The translations under genes were made by a program, and so were the position numbers. This document shows, one piece after another, positions 7,893 through 15,288 of a stretch of DNA of 34,560 nt (the first letter of the stretch is position 1; each line of letters opens with the position of its first letter). Below the pieces are notes generated by a model. That model was not told where the DNA came from. It saw only the letters and a program-made list of their open reading frames with translations, and searched no databases. This stretch comes from Candidatus Zhuqueibacterota bacterium (GTDB lineage: Bacteria > Zhuqueibacterota > Zhuqueibacteria > Zhuqueibacterales > Zhuqueibacteraceae): NCBI GenBank assembly GCA_003576975.1, contig QEVD01000009.1, positions 1-34,560 of the forward strand, in the 5' to 3' direction.

Positions 7893-10124
7893 CTAATACA
7901 GCGTGCGGCTCAAGATTTCCATTTGCACATCGCGCGAAAGCTCCACAAAACGCGCGCTGAAGCCGCCGACGCGCACGAAGAGATGCTGATACTTTTCCGG
8001 CTCGAGCAATGCGCGCTCCAGCTCCTCGCGATTGACAACCGTGATCATCGCCTGTGCGCCGCCCTTTGCGAAATAAGTATCCAGTAAGGCGCGGAGCTTT
8101 ACCCGGCCATTGGCGAACAGCTCACGGCTGAATTTCATGTTCTGCACCGCACCGGCATGAATGGCGGGACTCGGCTTGACGATGGAATTGAGAAAAGCCG
8201 TCGCGCCTTTGCGGTCATTGCCTCCGCTCGGTGCATTACCATTCGCCATCGGTTCTCCGGAAAGCCGGCCATCGGCAGAGGCTGAGGTCTGATGGCCCAT
8301 CAGTGTGTTAGCGCTGTTGTTGATGACGACGACGAGATACGAGTGCAGTCCCACGCGTTTAGCCTGGCTTCGAACGGCGTTGCACACGTGCTGGTGAACC
8401 TGAACCAGCATACCATCAGCGCACGCATCATCATTGCCATACTTGGGCGCATTCAGCATGAGGCGGCGTTGCTGCGCAAAGCCTGTGAAGTCGGCGTCGA
8501 GCGCGGCGAGCATTTGCTCCGGCGGCATTATTTTTTTATCGTAAACCAATTCCTTGATCGCCGTCAAGCTGTCCGCGGTATTGGTATTGCCGTAGGTCTC
8601 CAGCGTGCCGCCGAGATACTTGACGCCGCCGGAAAACATGCCCCTACCGCGTTGCATGCAATCATCATAGAGCATGCTCATGTACAAAAACGGCGCGGCC
8701 TCGCCGGCGATCTTGTACGCGAGCGCTTCGTGCTCCGCCATCATCTCCACAAAGAACTCGACTTGCTGCTGATAGGCGCGCCACAGCTCGTCGAATGTTC
8801 TGAAATCTTTGAAAACGCCAAACGCCAATCCCCTTTTCTTTCCGGTGAGCGGATCGATGCCGTTGTGCAGCGTCACTTCCAACGCTTTGAGCAGATTGAT
8901 CACACCGCTGGGCGTGCCGAAGCTTTTGTGCTCGATGATGTATTCGCCGCAGCCATAAGGAACGTACTGTTCCGCCTCGTTGCGATCGAGCGAAAACGCC
9001 TTCGCTACCGCGGGAATATTCACGTCGTCATTATAAAGCATCGGAAAAGTTCTGCCCTCGCCGATCACCTGCAGCGCTTTTTCCATCAACGCGGGATTCA
9101 TGCCGCGATAAAAGCGCAAGGAAAGCTGCGGTTCGATTGCAGGAACGGTGCGTGTCGCTTCCATTGCCAGCAGCGCGAACTGGTCCGCGTTGGCTTCGTT
9201 CGGCCGGCCCTTGCCGCCGATAATAACACGGCCGTGCACGCGCGTGCTGCGCGCGGCCATCAAACGCCATAACGATTGCATGAGCGCCAGCGCTTCATCT
9301 TCGCAGAGCACGCCGCATGCGATATCCTGCGCATAAAAATCCCCCAAATAAACGTCCATGCGGCCATAGTTGCGCACGTCGGCCACCAGTGAATAGAGCC
9401 AGAACAGTTGCGCGGCTTCACGCAACGTTTGCGGTTTTGATTGCGTGATGCGCTCGAGGGTTTGCGCGATTTCCAACAACTCCGATCGATCCGGCCGGGT
9501 GGCGGCGGAACTCTTGGCTTGCGCAGCATAGTGCCTGCAAACATCAACGAAGGCGTCGAGGGCGACTTTCATGCCGTCATAGAGTTTTACATCTCCGCCG
9601 TCGGCTGCAGCCCGGCGCCGATACTTTTCCACTTCCTCAAACATGCCGGGCACGCCAAGAGCCATGAGCTTGCCAAAATCAACCGTGCTGCCGGTCATGC
9701 GATACAGCGGAAAGGCAATGCCGGATTCGTGCATCCAGTCGTCAGAGGGGAGATGACGGGCCATACTGCCGGGATACGCGGCACGCAGCTTGTGTGAGGT
9801 ATCTTCCTCCCTCCAAAAATCCAGCATGTCCTGGATCATTTCCCGCTGCGCCGAATCAATGTCGGAGTCTTGCAGTTCTTGCTGGATCTCTTTACTTTGG
9901 CAATAGTAACCGAACGACGTCGGTCCCCATTCATCGGGGCTGAACCCAACAAAAGCATGAGCAATGCGTCCGGCAAACAGATCGTGCTCTGCGATCTCGC
10001 CCAAAGTGCCGGGGAATTGCGCGCGCAGACACATGGCCTCGCGCAGTGCGGGATGCTCGTGTTGATAGCGGCGATAAGTCGCGGTGAATTTCAGTTCGCG
10101 TGCGAATTTGTCGTTCATTTGCAT
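7893..10124 (-). CDS. Glycyl radical enzyme of pyruvate formate-lyase-like family, substrate unknown
   Basis: The protein has 743 residues, a little shorter than most characterised members (about 780-850). It ends in the glycyl-radical motif RVGGFSARF, with Gly721 the predicted radical carrier. The active-site loop is VPYGCGEYI: Cys392 would hold the thiyl radical and Glu394 matches the G-C-x-E arrangement of eliminating or dehydrating members. Pyruvate formate-lyase itself has two adjacent cysteines instead. HQTSASADGRLSGEPMANG is another family block. A GGAG Shine-Dalgarno sequence lies 6 bases before the ATG at 10124. The activase lies directly downstream and an AraC regulator is divergent. 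The exact residues do not match any substrate class I can name (glycerol, propanediol, choline, hydroxyproline, isethionate), so the reaction is open. Confidence 0.9.
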   Translation of the reverse strand: MQMNDKFARELKFTATYRRYQHEHPALREAMCLRAQFPGTLGEIAEHDLFAGRIAHAFVGFSPDEWGPTSFGYYCQSKEIQQELQDSDIDSAQREMIQDMLDFWREEDTSHKLRAAYPGSMARHLPSDDWMHESGIAFPLYRMTGSTVDFGKLMALGVPGMFEEVEKYRRRAAADGGDVKLYDGMKVALDAFVDVCRHYAAQAKSSAATRPDRSELLEIAQTLERITQSKPQTLREAAQLFWLYSLVADVRNYGRMDVYLGDFYAQDIACGVLCEDEALALMQSLWRLMAARSTRVHGRVIIGGKGRPNEANADQFALLAMEATRTVPAIEPQLSLRFYRGMNPALMEKALQVIGEGRTFPMLYNDDVNIPAVAKAFSLDRNEAEQYVPYGCGEYIIEHKSFGTPSGVINLLKALEVTLHNGIDPLTGKKRGLAFGVFKDFRTFDELWRAYQQQVEFFVEMMAEHEALAYKIAGEAAPFLYMSMLYDDCMQRGRGMFSGGVKYLGGTLETYGNTNTADSLTAIKELVYDKKIMPPEQMLAALDADFTGFAQQRRLMLNAPKYGNDDACADGMLVQVHQHVCNAVRSQAKRVGLHSYLVVVINNSANTLMGHQTSASADGRLSGEPMANGNAPSGGNDRKGATAFLNSIVKPSPAIHAGAVQNMKFSRELFANGRVKLRALLDTYFAKGGAQAMITVVNREELERALLEPEKYQHLFVRVGGFSARFVELSRDVQMEILSRTLY

Positions 10125-10137
10125 AGCAGGCTCCGCT

Positions 10138-10174
10138 TCGTAACCAATTATATTGCCGGCGATCGGGGTTACGA
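10138..10174 (-). promoter_or_regulatory. Predicted promoter and palindromic operator of the glycyl-radical operon
   Basis: Two perfect 8-base inverted arms, TCGTAACC at 10138-10145 and GGTTACGA at 10167-10174, frame a perfect TATAAT on the minus strand (10147-10152) located 22 bases before the ATG of the glycyl radical enzyme. No good -35 box exists at the right spacing; the right arm sits in that place instead. That layout would suit an activator-dependent promoter, with the divergent AraC protein as the obvious candidate. The assignment is inference. The TAACC arms also resemble the GTAAC head of the palindromic repeats found elsewhere in the window, so this could be a decayed repeat. Confidence 0.35.
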
Positions 10175-10271
10175 TTGCAAGCTAACGTTCGCGCGGGGCA
10201 AATTCTTGTCCTGGCTTGATCATTTCATTGTGTTTTATTGATATTCTCCCGGCAAAAAAGGCAGGTAACCG

Positions 10272-11129
10272 ATGGGCGTCTTGCGAATGACTGCGGAAGG
10301 GTTGATCGACCCTGAGACCGAAACGCACTATGCTTTTCACAAAAGCCTGAAGCAGATCACATTCATTCATTGTCACGATTTTTTCGAGCTGTTCCTGATC
10401 ACCCACGGCCAGGTCATGCACATCATCAACGCCCGGCGGGAAATCCTGCCGGAAGGGACGTTCGTGTTCATGCGGCCCGATGACGTGCACAGCTACGAAA
10501 AAATCGAGGGCCGTGACTGCGAATTGATCAATCTCGCCTTTCCGCGCCGAACCGTGCTCGATTTGTTCAATTACTTGGGCAAGGGGTTCAGGCCGCAACG
10601 CCTGCTCAAGCCCGCCATGCCGCCGCGTCTCATTCTCTCCAAATCCGAAACCGCGCTGGTGAAAGCGAAGCTCGAACAGCTTCACACCATTCCGCATACC
10701 AGCAAGCCGGAGAGGCGCACACAACTTCGCATCCTGCTCGTGGATTTTTTTTCGCGGTATTTTTCACGCCGCCGCACGCGCATTCGCAAATCGATTCCGG
10801 ACTGGCTGGATTGGCTGCTGCAAGAGATGCACAAGAAGGAAAATTTCGCACAAGGATTGGCCGTGATGCAGAAGCTTTCGCGCCGCAGTCCGGAACACCT
10901 CAGCCGCATGTTCAAAACCCACCTGGGCGCCACGCCAACCGAGTTCGTCAACGAATTGCGCTTGGACTACGCGGCGAACTTATTGGCAAGCACGGATGAA
11001 ACCATCGCCTTTATCGCGATGGAAGCGGGTTTTGAAAACCTCAGCCACTTCTATCACCTGTTCAAGAAACGATTCAACCTCCCGCCCAAACGGTTTCGCG
11101 CGCAAAACAAGAAAACCGCAATTCCCTAA
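10272..11129 (+). CDS. AraC-family transcriptional regulator with N-terminal cupin
   Basis: This is the only plus-strand gene, with 285 residues. Residues about 20-110 form an AraC-type sensing cupin with FIHCHDFFELFLITHG (His33, His35, Glu39) and PEGTFVFMRPDDVHSYE. The C-terminal 100 residues are two helix-turn-helix motifs: SPEHLSRMFKTHLGATPTEF and then IAFIAMEAGFENLSHFYHLF with the family's closing PPKRFR. It should bind DNA upstream of the divergent glycyl-radical operon 147 bases away and respond to a sugar or small metabolite held in the cupin. A weak AGG precedes the ATG. It ends 7 bases from the convergent bicupin gene with no visible terminator between them. An alternative start at the second methionine (codon 6) would also be possible. 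Confidence 0.9.
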   Translation: MGVLRMTAEGLIDPETETHYAFHKSLKQITFIHCHDFFELFLITHGQVMHIINARREILPEGTFVFMRPDDVHSYEKIEGRDCELINLAFPRRTVLDLFNYLGKGFRPQRLLKPAMPPRLILSKSETALVKAKLEQLHTIPHTSKPERRTQLRILLVDFFSRYFSRRRTRIRKSIPDWLDWLLQEMHKKENFAQGLAVMQKLSRRSPEHLSRMFKTHLGATPTEFVNELRLDYAANLLASTDETIAFIAMEAGFENLSHFYHLFKKRFNLPPKRFRAQNKKTAIP

Positions 11130-11136
11130 ACCGGCG

Positions 11137-11757
11137 TCATCTCCGCCCCGGGCCGTGGGTGTGCTCCCAGAGATGCCCCAAACGCTTTTGCCCTTGCAGC
11201 GTGGTTTCAAAATAAACGCCCTTGATCGTCTCAAACACTTGTGGAAAATCATGATGGTAGCCACAGGCCGTGGCAACGCAATCACCCGCGCCGACTTCAT
11301 AGAACACGCCTTCGGAGACAGCCAAGCCCCTGCCTGCATAAATGATCCAGTATTCATCACAATCATGATAATGATTATCGAAATCCGTGGTGCGGGGATA
11401 GTCCGTCGGATCGCCGTGGTTTTGAGGATGATCACTGTTGTCCAGCGTGAAAACGCCGCAGCCGCCAATTTCCTCGCCCCAATGCCCGCTCACGCGCACA
11501 AGCACAGTGTGATATGAAAGGCTTTTCACCTCGATCGGACCCGGTTCCCCGGCAAAGTCAACCACCTCTCCCGGCTGCGCCGTGACTGTGCGGCTCCCCT
11601 GCGTGATGCGGCACCGCCCCTCGCAAACGAAGAACTTCTCCTTTCGAGCAGCACGTTCGAAAGCGAACGCTGCGCCTTCGTTCAACCTCACAATCTCAAA
11701 ATACTCCATCTCGCACCACGAGGGCGCGATATGGCTTCCACTCTTGAAAACCGGCAT
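11137..11757 (-). CDS. Bicupin protein of unknown function
   Basis: The 206-residue product has two cupin halves. The first (residues 20-90) carries KFFVCEGRCRITQGSRTVTAQPGEVVDF but lacks the full set of metal histidines. The second has NHYHDCDEYWIIYAGRG (His129, His131, Glu135) and a distal histidine pair near residue 168, a complete metal site. No signal peptide is present. GGGAG lies 6-8 bases before the ATG. It may be a sugar isomerase, mutarotase-like or binding protein; the family cannot be fixed by eye. It is the last gene of the run beginning with the nucleoside hydrolase, 65 bases after the epimerase-like gene, and converges with the AraC gene. Confidence 0.75.
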   Translation of the reverse strand: MPVFKSGSHIAPSWCEMEYFEIVRLNEGAAFAFERAARKEKFFVCEGRCRITQGSRTVTAQPGEVVDFAGEPGPIEVKSLSYHTVLVRVSGHWGEEIGGCGVFTLDNSDHPQNHGDPTDYPRTTDFDNHYHDCDEYWIIYAGRGLAVSEGVFYEVGAGDCVATACGYHHDFPQVFETIKGVYFETTLQGQKRLGHLWEHTHGPGRR

Positions 11758-11822
11758 AATGGCTCCCTCACATGATTCGACAAACTTCTTTGCTTTAATG
11801 CTCTTCAGTCCGGCGGGCGTGA

Positions 11823-12824
11823 TTACGTTGGCCGTTCGATGAACTTCAATTCGTCCTCGCGGCGCTCATAACCGGTCGAATGGCTTTGGTGATTTTTGGC
11901 AAGCCAGGAAATCGTAACCGGCATCCATTTCTTGAAGGGGGTGGAAGAATAGAGCAAATCGTTTTTGATCTTATCCAGGCTGAAAACAGCCGTGCGCCGT
12001 GTGTTAAATGGGAACACGTCGCCATGCGGATGATGGCCGAGGGGATGGTGATCGAAAATATCGTGGGGCACGTGCACAAACCTGGGTTCACGCTGCAACA
12101 GGCGGCAGAGCGCGGTGAGATATTCGTTCAACGAAAAGATTTCCTCTGAAGCGACATTGTATGCCTGCCCGATCGAGCGCGGGTAGAGCAGCACTTTGGC
12201 AAAGGCCCGCGCCACGTCCTCCACATAGACTTGCTGAAACGCAAAATCGCCGCAGCCGGGAACCAGCAATGGTTTGCCGTCCAGAATCCTCTCGATCCAA
12301 AAATAATCACGCTTGGCCGGATCGCCCGGGCCGCTTACGAAAGTAGGCCGCAACATGGTCACCGGAAAAAGCTTCTCATCATGAGCCTTCCACAAAACCG
12401 CTTCGCATTGCCGCTTCTTGATGCCGTAATCCATGCCAAACGGATTGCGCGGCCAGAACTCCATGAGCGGCGCGTTGTCTTGATCTTCGGTGATGGGACA
12501 TTGCAGCTCATGCGAAACCATGTAAACCGAAATCGTGCTGCAATGAATGAATCGTCCGACCTTGCCGCGAAAGAGCCTGACTGCGGCTTCCGATTCTTCC
12601 GGCTCGTAAGCGATCATGTCATAAACCGCATCGAACGTGCGCCGACCGAGGGCGTTGCGCAATGAAGCTTCGTTGCGCCGGTCGCCGTGAAGAACTTCCA
12701 AGTTCTGGTTTGAATTTGGACTCCTGCCGCGCGTGAAGATGGTGACGCGCTCTCTTGACGCGAGCAGATGCTGGGCGAGCCGGCCGCTGATGAAGCCGCT
12801 TCCGCCGAGGATGAGAATGTTCAT
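11823..12824 (-). CDS. NAD-dependent epimerase/dehydratase (extended SDR)
   Basis: The 333-residue protein begins MNILILGGSGFISGRLAQHL, an extended-SDR Rossmann motif with G-G-x-G-x-x-x-x. A serine/threonine pair (HCSTISVY, residues 95-101) and Tyr133-x3-Lys137 in MDYGIKKRQCE complete the catalytic triad. LRPTFVSGPGDP and the VEDVARAFAKVL block are typical of nucleotide-sugar epimerases and reductases. The early RGRSPN and the fold suggest a relative of the NAD(P)-binding 'nucleoside-diphosphate-sugar epimerase' group that is not tightly assigned to one sugar. It is cytoplasmic. A palindromic repeat fills the 60-base gap to the GH13 gene upstream. Confidence 0.85.
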   Translation of the reverse strand: MNILILGGSGFISGRLAQHLLASRERVTIFTRGRSPNSNQNLEVLHGDRRNEASLRNALGRRTFDAVYDMIAYEPEESEAAVRLFRGKVGRFIHCSTISVYMVSHELQCPITEDQDNAPLMEFWPRNPFGMDYGIKKRQCEAVLWKAHDEKLFPVTMLRPTFVSGPGDPAKRDYFWIERILDGKPLLVPGCGDFAFQQVYVEDVARAFAKVLLYPRSIGQAYNVASEEIFSLNEYLTALCRLLQREPRFVHVPHDIFDHHPLGHHPHGDVFPFNTRRTAVFSLDKIKNDLLYSSTPFKKWMPVTISWLAKNHQSHSTGYERREDELKFIERPT

Positions 12825-12836
12825 ATTGGATCACCC

Positions 12837-12888
12837 GTAACCCGGTCGACCCGGCTGGAGATAATTTCAGTCCCGCGAACCGGGTTAC
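12837..12888. repeat. Paired REP-like palindrome, family A copy 1
   Basis: Two inverted 10-base arms, GTAACCCGGT (12837-12846) and ACCGGGTTAC (12879-12888), enclose inner palindromic segments (CGGTCGACCCGG, and CAGTCCCGCGAACCG on the other side). Each half is a small REP-like unit, so the pair is REPIN-like in layout. It fills most of the gap between the GH13 and epimerase-like genes. The TAA in the right half's minus-strand GTAAC head is the stop codon of the GH13 gene. Confidence 0.7.
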
Positions 12889-15236
12889 TTTGTTAAGAGC
12901 ATCTTTCCAATTTTCATTTCACCGTCAAATTCCAGACGGTAAAAATAGAGGCCGCTCGGAAAGCCCTTGCCATCGAATTGAATTTCATGATGCCCCGCTA
13001 ATTTTTCTTCTTCCAGCAAAACGTCCATCTCCTTGCCAAGAATATCATAGACGCGCAAGCGCACACGCCCGCTCTGCGGCAAATGGAATGCAATCGTGGT
13101 TGTGGGATTGAACGGGTTGGGATAATTCTGCGCCAGCGAAAATTGCAGCGGCTCACTCGCGGCAAGGGGTGCAGATACGCCGGTGGCGATCAAGGTATCG
13201 GTCAAAATGAACAGCCGCGTCGTGAATGCCCCGAGCGCGATGTTCACTGTGCGCAAATCCGACGGCGTGCCCGAAATAGATTCATGGTTCATCAAATCCG
13301 TCAAGTAATACGTCTTCGCGCTGTCGAGCGGCAATTGCGCCACCGGCAAAGTCAAAGCGGCATTCACCGCCGCGTTTCCCATGTTGAGTGCAGCGAAAAT
13401 ATTTTGTTCGTCCTGCCAGCGGCGATAGGCATAAACAAAGCTGCCCGGCGTGACGGATATTTCCTGAAAGTTGCCGCTGTGCAGCGCGGAAAAATTCTCG
13501 CGCAACTCCGCCAACCGGCGGTAAAACGGAAACAATCCCTGCGTATCCAGCCCTTGAATCGACTGGCTGGCGAGAAAGATCGAGTTGGTTTGATAAGGAT
13601 GCGTGCGCGCGCCGATTTCCTGGCCGTTGTACAAGAGCGGAATGCCGTGCAACGAGAACATCATCGTCGCAACCATTTTGGTGCGATTGAGATCGTGCGT
13701 GGGCAGAAAACGAAACGTGTCGTTATTCTCCATGAAGCGCAGGATTTTCGCGTCGCGATGATAACCGCTGCCGTTATTCGTGAGCGCGGCGCGCAGCAAA
13801 GCGCTGCGGATGCTTTGATTGCTGTTGTTGAAGATGGTGGGATTGGAAGTTTCACTATAATTCGTCTGCCATACCCAATGCGACACCCAGTCCTGCTCCG
13901 GCGCCCAATCATAGGCCGCATCAAAACGGCCTTCGAACGATGCCGGCCACGTGGCCTTGTCCTCGCCCAGCAGAAGAATCTCCGGTTTCAAGCGCTTCAA
14001 CGCCAAACGCCACTGCTGCATGAATTCCGGCGTTCGCGCATTCACGCCCCAAACCGCATCGATGCGGTAGCCGTCGATATCGAACTTCTCGATCCAATAT
14101 CTGCCCGCCTCGATCATCATGCGCTGCACTTCGGGGTGGCCATAATTCAAATTGACCAAATCATTCCAAAAATAGTAGATGAACTGCATCGCGCCGTCGC
14201 GGCGCGAGTTGTAGTGCATGGCATACGGCGCGTTGTCGTGTGTGCGCTGATAAAAATCGAAGTAATGCGAATGCGCGCCGTAACGGATTGCGTCCTGCGC
14301 GTAAGGATGATGGATGGAAGTATGATTCGGCACAAAATCAAAAAGCACTTTCAGGCCCAGGCCGTGCGCGGTTTCGACCAGGATTTTCAAATCCGCCTCG
14401 GAGCCCAAATCCTCCCGCACGCCGAAGTAATCAATGACATCATACCCCTGGCCGCGAAATCTGGTTTTGTAAACCGGCTGCAGCCAAATGGTGTTGACGC
14501 CCAGCTCGGCCAGCTCCGGCAGCTTTTGCGTGATGTGAGTGAATTTGCCGTTGAACACGAAGCTGTAGGGCGTGATTTCATAAATTATGGCGCGGTCGAT
14601 CCAGCGCGCATGATCGTGAACGATATCAAACGCCTGCAATCCCGCCGGGCTTTTGGTGAGCAGCGTGCGCGCCGTCACCGTGTCCTGGGCGTTGGTTATG
14701 GCGGTGAGATTGAAATAGTATTCGCCGGCAGGCGCCTCGGGCGCGAATGCAATGGCTGTGACTGAATCGTGAGGATTGGCGATGCCAACGAAGGCTGGAT
14801 TGTCCGCCGCTTGCTCCCAAACAAACGAGAGCGCCGCGCCGCCGGGGTTTTCGAGAACCGCCGCATGCAACGTGGCATTGAATCCGGCAACGGCGGCGTA
14901 GGCAAAAACCTCGGGGCGAGGCTTGTATCTGAGCGTGAGGCGCAGAGTATCGGAGTAGCTGGCAGCGCCGGCATGATCGAGGCGCGCAAAAATGAGGTTG
15001 ACACCCTCATCCAGCGTGACCGGGACGGAGAATGATCTATCGTTCGAAATCTGGAAAGCGACCGCCGTCTCGTTCACTTGCAGAACGCCTGCGGAGGCCG
15101 TCAGCGTGTCAACATGCCCTTCGATGAGCTGGGCGGGCGACCAGACCGCGGCGTCCTTTTTGTGAAGCATCAGGGTTTGTGCATGAAGTGAAAGAGAAAG
15201 CAATGCGGCAAAAAGCGCGGTGATTGCGGTTTTCAT
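12885..15236 (-). CDS. Secreted GH13 alpha-amylase-family enzyme with T9SS sorting domain
   Basis: The product has 783 residues. It starts MKTAITALFAALLSLSLHAQ, a Sec signal peptide. Residues about 25-205 are beta-rich Ig-like modules. The GH13 barrel follows: GVNTIWLQPVYKT, DFVPNHTS (region I), GYRIDAVWG (region II, nucleophile Asp), ILLLGED (region III, acid/base Glu) and FMENNDTFRF (region IV). Region IV normally reads NHD; here the histidine is Asn while the aspartate stays. GIPLLYNGQEIG is also present. The last 80 residues (NYPNPFNPTTTI through LAGHHEIQF and SGLYFYRL) are a type IX secretion sorting domain, so it should be exported across the outer membrane to act on alpha-glucans. I chose the ATG at 15236 over a GTG at 15245 because it begins the signal peptide. 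The stop codon lies in a palindromic repeat. Confidence 0.92.
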   Translation of the reverse strand: MKTAITALFAALLSLSLHAQTLMLHKKDAAVWSPAQLIEGHVDTLTASAGVLQVNETAVAFQISNDRSFSVPVTLDEGVNLIFARLDHAGAASYSDTLRLTLRYKPRPEVFAYAAVAGFNATLHAAVLENPGGAALSFVWEQAADNPAFVGIANPHDSVTAIAFAPEAPAGEYYFNLTAITNAQDTVTARTLLTKSPAGLQAFDIVHDHARWIDRAIIYEITPYSFVFNGKFTHITQKLPELAELGVNTIWLQPVYKTRFRGQGYDVIDYFGVREDLGSEADLKILVETAHGLGLKVLFDFVPNHTSIHHPYAQDAIRYGAHSHYFDFYQRTHDNAPYAMHYNSRRDGAMQFIYYFWNDLVNLNYGHPEVQRMMIEAGRYWIEKFDIDGYRIDAVWGVNARTPEFMQQWRLALKRLKPEILLLGEDKATWPASFEGRFDAAYDWAPEQDWVSHWVWQTNYSETSNPTIFNNSNQSIRSALLRAALTNNGSGYHRDAKILRFMENNDTFRFLPTHDLNRTKMVATMMFSLHGIPLLYNGQEIGARTHPYQTNSIFLASQSIQGLDTQGLFPFYRRLAELRENFSALHSGNFQEISVTPGSFVYAYRRWQDEQNIFAALNMGNAAVNAALTLPVAQLPLDSAKTYYLTDLMNHESISGTPSDLRTVNIALGAFTTRLFILTDTLIATGVSAPLAASEPLQFSLAQNYPNPFNPTTTIAFHLPQSGRVRLRVYDILGKEMDVLLEEEKLAGHHEIQFDGKGFPSGLYFYRLEFDGEMKIGKMLLTK

Positions 15237-15288
15237 TGGCCTCACGTTTTGATGATCGCCGTTTGGCAGGTTCGAGAAAATGCGGAAA

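Noticed and set aside
8292..9272. A 326-codon open frame on the plus strand.
   Set aside because: It is antisense to the glycyl radical enzyme and shows no domain.
12837..12888. The paired palindrome read as an intrinsic terminator.
   Set aside because: The stem is strong but no T-run follows on either strand.
13083..14765. A 560-codon open frame on the plus strand.
   Set aside because: It lies wholly opposite the GH13 gene, has arginine- and glutamine-rich low-order sequence and no family motif. It is a shadow of high-GC coding DNA on the other strand.
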